Position numbers and translations under genes: made by a program. From positions 1 through 6,380 of the forward strand of contig DAOWGA010000309.1 of assembly GCA_030637665.1 (NCBI GenBank): a stretch of 6,380 nucleotides of DNA, read 5' to 3'. How positions within the stretch are numbered: position 1 is the stretch's first letter; each line of letters starts with the position of its first letter. The DNA comes from Lysobacterales bacterium. Its GTDB lineage: Bacteria > Pseudomonadota > Gammaproteobacteria > Xanthomonadales > SZUA-36. This document shows, in pieces, positions 1 to 5,001 of the stretch. The notes below the pieces were generated by a model, which ran no database searches, was not told where the DNA came from, and saw only the letters and a list, made by a program, of their open reading frames with translations.

Positions 1-732
1 GAAGCTGTGGCGCAGCAGGTGGGGGTACACTTGCTGCGGCAGGCCCTGGCGCTTGGCCCAATACTTGATCCGCACTTGTATGGTGCGGGTCGAAATGGGG
101 TTGCCGCGATTGCTGACGAACACGTGAGGTTCCTCAAAGCCGGCAAATTCACCGCGTACTTTGCGCCACTCGAGCAGCGCCCTGGATGCGCAACTTCCCA
201 CGGGCACCATCCGGGTCTTGTTTCCCTTGCCGGTCACGGTGACCAGGCCTGAGGAGAAGTCGATCTGGCTCCAGTGCAGGCCGGCCAGTTCGGACAGCCT
301 GAGGCCCGAGGAGTAAAACAATTCCATGATAGCCCGGTCCCGCGTGGCCAGGGGACTGTCGTCTTTGATTTCCAGCAAACGGGTAATGGCGTCTGCATCC
401 AGCGTGACGGGCAATTTGCGGGCCGCCCTGGGCGCGCGTACCGATACGGCCGGGTTGTGCTCCGCCAGGCCTTCTTTCATCAGCCAGCGATAGAAACTGC
501 GGATTGCCGACAGCAGGCGCTGCAGACTTCGTGATCCCTGGCCCTGGCGGTGCAGGCGGGCAATCAATGCCCTGATGGTGTGTTCGGAAACCCGTGTCAG
601 GTCTGTTATGCCCTGCCGCTCCAGTTCCCCGGCGAGCTGGCTCAGATCACGTTGGTAGGCTTTACGGGTACGCTCCGAGAGGCCGCGCTCATGCTTCAGG
701 TAATCGATGAATTGTTTCTGGCGGGCTTTCAT
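1..732 (-). CDS. xerC: Tyrosine site-specific recombinase XerC (3' end outside window)
   Basis: Half of the XerC-XerD pair that resolves chromosome dimers at dif during division. The 244 visible residues show an N-terminal SAM-like core-binding domain (about 1-95, with RTRKAYQRDL and SAIRSFYRWL) and most of the catalytic domain. Visible catalytic residues are R145 in GLRLSEL, K169 in TGKGNK, and H238/R241 in HLLRHSF, where the window ends. The second His/Trp box and the nucleophilic Tyr, roughly the last 55 residues by comparison with E. coli XerC, lie outside. I chose the ATG at 732 because MKARQKQFIDYL aligns with the start of known XerC proteins. An in-frame ATG at 771 would add 13 residues (MPHNVCCKLYDLG), and neither start has a strong Shine-Dalgarno. 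XerC rather than XerD or an integron integrase is supported by position directly after dapF and DUF484. Last gene of the left operon, possibly with its own promoter. Confidence 0.95.
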   Translation of the reverse strand, partial: MKARQKQFIDYLKHERGLSERTRKAYQRDLSQLAGELERQGITDLTRVSEHTIRALIARLHRQGQGSRSLQRLLSAIRSFYRWLMKEGLAEHNPAVSVRAPRAARKLPVTLDADAITRLLEIKDDSPLATRDRAIMELFYSSGLRLSELAGLHWSQIDFSSGLVTVTGKGNKTRMVPVGSCASRALLEWRKVRGEFAGFEEPHVFVSNRGNPISTRTIQVRIKYWAKRQGLPQQVYPHLLRHSF

Positions 733-772
733 GCCCAAATCATACAACTTGCAACATACATTGTGTGGCATT

Positions 773-792
773 TCCCCGACGACGATCGGGGA
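773..792 (-). other. Stem-loop between DUF484 gene and xerC
   Basis: A perfect 7-bp inverted repeat, TCCCCGA and TCGGGGA, with a 6-base loop, lies in the 75-base gap between the DUF484 stop and the chosen xerC start. On the minus-strand transcript it is followed by AATGCC, not by a U-run, so it is not a standard intrinsic terminator. Its 3' arm ends one base before the alternative xerC ATG at 769-771. If that start were used, the hairpin would hide the initiation region. It could also stabilise or process the mRNA upstream of xerC. That the repeat exists is certain; any role is inference. Confidence 0.4.
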
Positions 793-807
793 TGGTGTGC
801 TAATGGT

Positions 808-1509
808 TCAGGCTGAGCGGCGTTGTTCCTGCTGTTCCGGGCTGGCCAGGCTGCTGGAGATAACATTGGCCAGCAAGTCGAGGAAAAGCGTTCCCATGCC
901 GGGGTAGAAACGAGCCGGATCACTGCTGCCGATTGCCATCATGCCGTCGGCGCCCTTTTCGCCCAGCGGAACAAGCGCCGTAGACTGTACCCAGCGGGAC
1001 TTGGTGCCGAACAGGAATTCGAGCTTGCTCTCATTCAGGCGGCCGCACACCGTGTGATCCTTGTCGAGTTGGACACGGAATTGTTCCATTGCCGGATCGT
1101 CGGCCTGAATGTGGGTCACATCTTCCCCGGCCTCTGAAGCGATAGCCTTCTCGAACAGGCAAATTTGCAGGATATCAGCGTTAAAATCGTTCAGCAGGCT
1201 ATTGCCCAGCTGAGTAAAAAATTCTTTGCGCGAATCGATGATCAGCAGGTCCAGGGTCAGCTGATGCAGGCGCGACATCAGTTCTTCGTTTTCCGATGCG
1301 ACGTTTATCAGCCGATTGAGCTGCCGGTCGAGTTCCTGGTTTTTCTGGCGCAGTTGCTCGACCTGGCGTTCGATCAGCGAGGCTGCAACACCGCTACTGT
1401 GATTGAGGTGAAGTTCCTCGAGGATATCCGGGAACTGGTCAAGAAAGTCCGGGTGTTTGCGGAGGTATGCCGCGACAACTTCCTTTAGTGATGTTTTGTC
1501 GTCATCCAT
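808..1509 (-). CDS. DUF484 family protein (YigA-like, GAF-fold)
   Basis: A 233-residue cytosolic protein of the DUF484 family, whose E. coli member YigA also lies between dapF and xerC. No biochemical role is established to my knowledge. An N-terminal helical part (about 5-45, VVAAYLRKHPDFLDQFPDIL, then LNHSSGVAASLIERQ) is followed by a probable coiled coil (about 45-90, rich in Q, E, R and L). A GAF-like domain follows (about 92-222) and contains the family hallmark GSSDPARFYPGMGTLFLDLL. No catalytic motif is visible. The start is well supported: AAAGGGA at 1516-1522 lies 6 bases upstream of the ATG. The gene overlaps the end of dapF by 8 bases (ATGGATGA), so translation is probably coupled. 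The GAF-like fold suggests ligand or partner sensing, but that is inference. Confidence 0.9.
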   Translation of the reverse strand: MDDDKTSLKEVVAAYLRKHPDFLDQFPDILEELHLNHSSGVAASLIERQVEQLRQKNQELDRQLNRLINVASENEELMSRLHQLTLDLLIIDSRKEFFTQLGNSLLNDFNADILQICLFEKAIASEAGEDVTHIQADDPAMEQFRVQLDKDHTVCGRLNESKLEFLFGTKSRWVQSTALVPLGEKGADGMMAIGSSDPARFYPGMGTLFLDLLANVISSSLASPEQQEQRRSA

Positions 1510-2332
1510 TCAATTTCCCTTTGAATACATATTTGGCTGGTCCTTTCATTGTAAGCTGTTGCCAGCTTCCGGGCCACTTTATCACAAGATGCCCTCCGGG
1601 TAGCAAGACATTAACGACATCGTCGACCCGGCCCGATCGTCTCAGGATGGCCACGGCCGCACAGGCGCCGGAGCCGCAGGCAAGAGTTTCTCCTGCACCT
1701 CGTTCGTATACCCTCAGCCGGATTTCTCCGCGGTTTTCGATTTGTGCAAAGCCTGCATTGCAGCCTTCCGGAAATACCGGGTGCGTGCTGATATAAGCGC
1801 CTTTTTCCGGGATTTCACTGTCGTTGACGTCCTCCATCACTAGCAAAGCGTGAGGATTTCCCATGGAGGCCGCGCCGAGTTCCAACAAACCCCAGGGAGA
1901 ATCCAACTGGTACAAGTCATCACGGGGTGAAAGTGTTATGGGCACGTTGGCGGGCTCGAATTCCGGCACGCCCATGCTCACTTCAAACTCTCCGTCAGTG
2001 CAGGGATCCAGCGTGATTCTGCCGGATGGGCTCTCGAGGCTGAAAGCCGCGTTCCCGATGTCGCCACTTCTTTGCAGGTACAAACCGATGCAGCGTGCAC
2101 CGTTGCCGCACTGGCCGGCAAGGCTGCCGTCGGAGTTCCAGATTTCATAACGGGCCGCGTTTTTCCTGTCGAGGGCTTCTCTGAGTATCAGGATCTGGTC
2201 GCAGCCGATGCCCCGCCTGCGATCCGCGATCATCGCGGCGCGCTGAGCATCCAGGTCGAAATCCTGGTGGCGCAGATCGAGCAGAACAAAATCATTTCCC
2301 GCGCCATGCATCTTGTGAAAAATGACCGGCAT
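1502..2332 (-). CDS. dapF: Diaminopimelate epimerase DapF
   Basis: Converts LL-2,6-diaminopimelate to the meso form without a cofactor, giving the peptidoglycan cross-linking amino acid and the direct precursor of lysine. The 276-residue length is normal for the family. The N-terminus FHKMHGAGNDFVLLD is the typical opening. The two catalytic cysteines are C75 in GQCGNGARC and C219 in LACGSGAC, one per half of the pseudo-symmetric two-domain fold. Other hallmarks are GIGCDQ (41-46), the substrate-binding GNPH (158-161) and RVYERGAGET (207-216). The start codon follows the methyltransferase stop directly (TGA then ATG, no gap) and has only a weak Shine-Dalgarno, so translation probably depends on re-initiation. 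Its end overlaps the DUF484 gene by 8 bases. In Pseudomonas the gene upstream is lysA, the next step in lysine synthesis, which is absent here. Confidence 0.98.
   Translation of the reverse strand: MPVIFHKMHGAGNDFVLLDLRHQDFDLDAQRAAMIADRRRGIGCDQILILREALDRKNAARYEIWNSDGSLAGQCGNGARCIGLYLQRSGDIGNAAFSLESPSGRITLDPCTDGEFEVSMGVPEFEPANVPITLSPRDDLYQLDSPWGLLELGAASMGNPHALLVMEDVNDSEIPEKGAYISTHPVFPEGCNAGFAQIENRGEIRLRVYERGAGETLACGSGACAAVAILRRSGRVDDVVNVLLPGGHLVIKWPGSWQQLTMKGPAKYVFKGKLNG
1516..1522 (-). promoter_or_regulatory. Ribosome binding site of the DUF484 gene
   Basis: AAAGGGA on the minus strand lies 6 bases before the ATG at 1507-1509, inside the 3' end of dapF. It fixes this start and makes translation coupled to dapF likely. 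Confidence 0.6.
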
Positions 2333-3007
2333 TCAACGCCCGTTTTCGAACCTGCCGTGAACGATCCAGTGGCGGTCACTGGGAATCTCGATTTTCAGCC
2401 TGTCGAGGCCGGCTGCGAGCAGTTGCTCGCTGACTTCAAAGGGAGTGTAGGCGGCCAGAAGGGAATTGTAGAAATCCTCCCTGAGAACATCCGGGGCATC
2501 GGCTGAATAGGTATCCACCAGGCGCTGTGCTTCGCTTTCAGTATCGGGCCGCAACAGGTCCATGACCTGAATGACAGCGCCCGGCCTGGCCAGGTGAACG
2601 ATGCTTTGCCACAGGACCCGGGGCTGTGGCAGGTGATGCAAAAGGCTGTTGGAGATAAGCGCATCGAAGGAAGCTGCAGGGAGCGAGGGGTCGGGTAAGT
2701 AACTCTGCTGGAATCTGACACGGCCATCCAGTTGCTCGGCTGCCAGCCGCTCCTGCGCGAGTTTCAGCATATTACTGCCGGCATCCAGGCCAATGACCGT
2801 CCAGCCGGGATACTGATTTGCCATGCGTATGGAAATATCTCCTGGGCCGCAGCCCAGGTCAGCCATGGCTCCGGTCTGAAGAGGGTGGTCAAAATACTCG
2901 CGGAATTTTTCGGTAAACAGGCTGTTCGATTCATCAAAGTCAGCCTCGGCGTAGGCCCTGGTCTGGGCCTCACTGTCCATCAGTTCAGGCTCCGGGCGTC
3001 TCTTCAT
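2333..3007 (-). CDS. Class I SAM-dependent methyltransferase, substrate unknown
   Basis: Predicted small-molecule or macromolecule methyltransferase with a Rossmann-like SAM-binding fold; the acceptor cannot be read from sequence. In the 224-residue form, motif I is ADLGCGPGD (49-57), the acidic residue that binds the SAM ribose is D75 in IGLDAG, and the motif IV region is SFDALISNSLLHHL (113-126). ARPGAVIQVMDLLRP (140-154) is the post-I strand region common in this class, and a C-terminal helix-strand unit (about 187-219) ends in SDRHWIVHGRF. No membrane segment or signal is visible. Start: the ATG at 3007 has a good GAGGA 5 bases upstream but overlaps lptM by 23 bases. The ATG at 2980 (MDSEAQTRAYAEADF) has GGAG 9 bases upstream and lies 4 bases after the lptM stop, and is a serious alternative. 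A longer open frame to 3103 runs through lptM and is unlikely. The stop abuts the dapF start. The gene sits where Pseudomonas has lysA. Confidence 0.88.
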   Translation of the reverse strand: MKRRPEPELMDSEAQTRAYAEADFDESNSLFTEKFREYFDHPLQTGAMADLGCGPGDISIRMANQYPGWTVIGLDAGSNMLKLAQERLAAEQLDGRVRFQQSYLPDPSLPAASFDALISNSLLHHLPQPRVLWQSIVHLARPGAVIQVMDLLRPDTESEAQRLVDTYSADAPDVLREDFYNSLLAAYTPFEVSEQLLAAGLDRLKIEIPSDRHWIVHGRFENGR

Positions 3008-3140
3008 CTTTGTCCTCGTTTTTCTCAGTCTCCGATCCATCCGGGCCGGGCTCCGGCAGGTATAGCGGGCCGCGCTGGCCACAGGCAACCACGAGGAGCG
3101 CAAGCAGGCATAGAAGCAGCAGTGTTTTTGGCTTGATCAT
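2985..3140 (-). CDS. lptM: LptM (YifL)-type outer-membrane lipoprotein
   Basis: A 51-residue lipoprotein. In E. coli LptM binds the LptD-LptE lipopolysaccharide translocon in the outer membrane and helps LptD mature. The sequence shows a signal peptide with a short positive start (MIKPK), a Leu-rich core (7-16) and the lipobox VVAC with lipidated C20. It is followed directly by the family signature CGQRGPLYLPEP (20-31). Gly at +2, with no Asp, fits outer-membrane sorting. The mature chain is about 32 residues with an acidic, low-complexity tail (SETEKNEDKDEE). The ATG at 3138-3140 is the only usual start in frame before an upstream stop, but it has a poor Shine-Dalgarno. Position upstream of dapF matches Pseudomonas and enterics. 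It is the first gene of the left operon, divergent from the esterase. Small genes like this are easily missed in annotation. Confidence 0.9.
   Translation of the reverse strand: MIKPKTLLLLCLLALLVVACGQRGPLYLPEPGPDGSETEKNEDKDEETPGA
3013..3017 (-). promoter_or_regulatory. Ribosome binding site for the longer methyltransferase start
   Basis: GAGGA lies 5 bases before the ATG at 3005-3007, inside lptM. It may be partly accidental because this stretch encodes the acidic Glu/Asp/Lys tail of LptM. The rival site is GGAG at 2990-2993, 9 bases before the ATG at 2978-2980. Confidence 0.4.
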
Positions 3141-3181
3141 GTAATTTTTTTCATGTGCAGATTGGGCACGGTCAGGGCTGA

Positions 3182-3187
3182 TACACT
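3182..3187 (+). promoter_or_regulatory. Possible -10 element for the esterase-algZR-hemC operon
   Basis: TACACT on the plus strand matches 4 of 6 positions of the -10 consensus and overlaps the opposite-strand TATAGT. It would place transcription start near 3194, which leaves almost no leader for the ATG at 3195 but a leader of about 49 bases for the TTG at 3243. TTGGGC at 3162-3167 is only 14 bases upstream, too close for a normal -35. Confidence 0.22.
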
Positions 3188-3190
3188 ATA
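3185..3190 (-). promoter_or_regulatory. Possible -10 element for the lptM operon
   Basis: TATAGT on the minus strand matches the sigma-70 -10 consensus at 5 of 6 positions. It would start transcription near 3178, giving a leader of about 38 bases before lptM. No convincing -35 hexamer is seen at 15-18 bases upstream, so the promoter would be weak or activator-dependent. Confidence 0.3.
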
Positions 3191-3194
3191 CGCC

Positions 3195-3908
3195 ATGAAC
3201 AGGGATGAATCAGCCACCAGCTACCCCGCCGAGGGACAGGCTTTGCCGGTACTGGAAACCGTTGAGCGCTGCAGCGCTCCGAATCCGTCCGCAAGCGTCA
3301 TTTGGCTGCATGGCCTGGGGGCGGACGGGCACGATTTCGAACCGCTGATTCCACAGCTGGCATGGCCCGGTGCGCCGGCTATCCGCTATGTGTTTCCACA
3401 TGCTCCAGTGAGGCCGGTGACGGTCAATGGGGGCATGCAAATGCGGGCCTGGTATGACATCCTCAGCATCGAATCTGAACGCGACCATGACCGGCACGGT
3501 ATTGCAGACAGTGTCAGGCAAGTGGAAGCGCTGGTCGCCCGTGAATGCGAGCGGGGCATTCCTTCCAGTAGAATCATTCTCGCCGGCTTTTCCCAGGGCG
3601 GCGCGATTGCGCTGCAGCTGGCTCTGAGTTATCCCCATAAACTTGCCGGCCTGATCGCACTGTCCAGTTATTTGTTGTTCGATAAAGAATTGGAAAACCG
3701 GCTCCACGAAGTCAACCGCGACACCGCGGTGTTCGTCGGTCACGGAACCATGGACCCGATGGTGCCCTTGCGCATGGGAAAGGCTGTGTACCGACGGCTG
3801 CAATCGTTGGATTACCCGGTCGAATGGCACTCCTACCCCATGCCTCATGCGATATGCCCCGAGGAAGTTGAAGACATTACCGCCTGGTTGAAGGAACGGC
3901 TTGGATAA
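3195..3908 (+). CDS. Alpha/beta-hydrolase carboxylesterase (EstB/acyl-protein thioesterase group)
   Basis: Cytosolic serine hydrolase expected to cleave short- to medium-chain carboxylic or thio-esters; the natural substrate is unknown. It resembles Pseudomonas carboxylesterase II. With the ATG at 3195 it is 237 residues: oxyanion-hole motif VIWLHGLGADGHDFEPL (35-51), the family block FPHAPVRPVTVNGG (67-80) then RAWYDI (84-89), nucleophile S133 in GFSQGG, acid D187 in HGTMDPMVP, and base H218 in YPMPHAICPEE. The triad is complete and there is no signal peptide. The start is uncertain. ATG 3195 and a further ATG at 3153 lack a Shine-Dalgarno. The in-frame TTG at 3243 has GAGGGA 6 bases upstream and gives an N-terminus close in length to the Pseudomonas protein. 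It is the first gene of the right operon, 4 bases before algZ; in Pseudomonas the gene next to algZ is the divergent argH. Confidence 0.93.
   Translation: MNRDESATSYPAEGQALPVLETVERCSAPNPSASVIWLHGLGADGHDFEPLIPQLAWPGAPAIRYVFPHAPVRPVTVNGGMQMRAWYDILSIESERDHDRHGIADSVRQVEALVARECERGIPSSRIILAGFSQGGAIALQLALSYPHKLAGLIALSSYLLFDKELENRLHEVNRDTAVFVGHGTMDPMVPLRMGKAVYRRLQSLDYPVEWHSYPMPHAICPEEVEDITAWLKERLG
3231..3236 (+). promoter_or_regulatory. Shine-Dalgarno-like site for an internal TTG start of the esterase
   Basis: GAGGGA lies 6 bases before TTG 3243-3245, which is in frame with the esterase at residue 17 of the annotated form. Neither upstream ATG (3153 or 3195) has a comparable site. Confidence 0.35.
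3264..3279 (+). repeat. Perfect 16-bp palindrome in the esterase 5' region
   Basis: GAGCGCTGCAGCGCTC equals its own reverse complement. It encodes part of VERCSAP in the poorly conserved N-terminus, shortly after the possible TTG start. As RNA it could form a 6-bp GC-rich stem with a 4-base UGCA loop; as DNA it looks like a dimer operator. I saw no second copy in the window. Function is unknown. Confidence 0.4.
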
Positions 3909-3912
3909 AATC

Positions 3913-5001
3913 ATGGCGATTCAGTTGGAAAAGGATTTGCAACACCCTGATTCGCAAGCCCGGAACTCGAATTCCCGGTCAGCCGGAGTTTATCCCCCGT
4001 CTTTTTGCACCATTCGCCTGTTGTTCGCGGTCATGGTGATTACTGAGGTCGCTGTTGTCTTGCTTGGAATGGGGCGTGGCGGTTTGCCCACCTGGAAGTG
4101 GCTCGGCATGGCTTCAGTTTATGCACAGTGGCTGGCGCTGTTTTGCGCATCCGGGATTTGTGTGACCAGCGGCTGGACCGGCCGGCTTTCCGCGCGCGGC
4201 GCCTGGACAGGCAGCTGGTTGCTTGCGGTCCTGCTCTCAGCAGTTTTCAGCTACGCTGCATGGCTGGTGGTCGGCGTCAACGGCATCGGGCTGGTGCGCG
4301 AAACGGCGACGACGTTCATATTCAAGAGTGTGTTCTCGGTTGGCCTGGTCGCGGTGGTTTTTCTCCGCTATCTGCTGATCAGGACAAAATGGCGCGCGGA
4401 GCTGATGGCGCAGGCCGAGGCGAGGGTGCAGGCCCTGCAGGCCAGGATCAGGCCGCATTTCCTGTTCAACAGCCTCAATACCATCGCCAGCCTGATTCCG
4501 GTCGAGCCGGGTAATGCGGAAGCCGCCACACTGGATCTGGCCGATATTTTCCGTGGCAGCATGAGACGAGCGGACAAGCCTATCCGGCTGGCTGACGAAC
4601 TGCAGCTCGCCCGCCAGTACCTGGACATGGAGAAACGCCGCCTGGGAGATCGCCTCGAGATCGACTGGCGGGTCGATGACCTCCCACCCGGGGCCTCGGT
4701 GTTGCCTCTCATGTTGCAGCCATTGCTGGAAAATGCAGTGGGGCACGGCGTACAGTCTCATCCCGAGGGCGGCAAAATTGCCGTTTACGGACGCGCCGAG
4801 GGAGACCAGGTCGTTGTTACCATATGCAACCCGGTTGCCGCGGAGGGGTCGGAGTCGAGCGGGCACGGCATGGCGATGGCAAATATCAGTGAAAGACTGC
4901 AGCTTGCATTCGGACCGCGCGCCAGTTTGATCACCAGCCAGGATGCAGACAATTTTTATACGATATTGAGTGTGCCCTATGTTGAATATTCTGATCATTG
5001 A
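3913..5001 (+). CDS. algZ: LytS-type membrane sensor histidine kinase AlgZ/FimS
   Basis: Sensor partner of AlgR, which in Pseudomonas controls alginate, twitching motility and virulence genes. The 362-residue protein has a short cytosolic N-terminus, then four predicted membrane helices (about 32-54, 62-85, 98-121 and 131-156) with no large periplasmic domain. A cytosolic His_kinase/HATPase unit follows: phosphoacceptor H182 in ARIRPHFLFNSLNTI, the conserved block LADELQLARQYLDMEKRRL (226-244), N box LLENAVGHG (271-279, N274), and a glycine box GHGMAMANISERL (317-329). Where most kinases have the Asp of DxG, this one reads ICNPV (304-308), an Asn substitution. I chose ATG 3913, 4 bases after the esterase stop; a TTG at 3901 would overlap that gene. 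The 3' end overlaps algR by 23 bases. The input signal cannot be read from the sequence. Confidence 0.93.
   Translation: MAIQLEKDLQHPDSQARNSNSRSAGVYPPSFCTIRLLFAVMVITEVAVVLLGMGRGGLPTWKWLGMASVYAQWLALFCASGICVTSGWTGRLSARGAWTGSWLLAVLLSAVFSYAAWLVVGVNGIGLVRETATTFIFKSVFSVGLVAVVFLRYLLIRTKWRAELMAQAEARVQALQARIRPHFLFNSLNTIASLIPVEPGNAEAATLDLADIFRGSMRRADKPIRLADELQLARQYLDMEKRRLGDRLEIDWRVDDLPPGASVLPLMLQPLLENAVGHGVQSHPEGGKIAVYGRAEGDQVVVTICNPVAAEGSESSGHGMAMANISERLQLAFGPRASLITSQDADNFYTILSVPYVEYSDH

Noticed and set aside
1..732. The tyrosine recombinase as a phage, integron or mobile-element integrase
   Set aside because: Its length, N-terminus and position after dapF and DUF484 match housekeeping XerC, and there are no attachment repeats, tRNA genes or cargo genes nearby.
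773..792. Stem-loop as an intrinsic terminator of the left operon
   Set aside because: There is no run of T residues after the stem on either strand.
3008..3103. Upstream extension of the methyltransferase to an ATG at 3103
   Set aside because: It runs through the lptM coding region in another frame and reads as basic, non-conserved sequence, while LptM in that stretch has a clear lipobox and signature.
3628..3636. DnaA-box-like TTATCCCCA
   Set aside because: A single near-match inside the esterase gene, with no cluster and no AT-rich unwinding region.
3731..3737. GTTCGTC, resembling the core of the Pseudomonas AlgR binding site, about 180 bases upstream of algZ
   Set aside because: It lies inside conserved esterase coding sequence, its flanking bases do not match the consensus, and similar heptamers occur by chance elsewhere (for example in xerC near 113-120).
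3210..3914. A 234-codon open frame antisense to the esterase
   Set aside because: It mirrors the codon structure of the esterase and lacks any recognisable motif; a GC-driven shadow is the simpler explanation.
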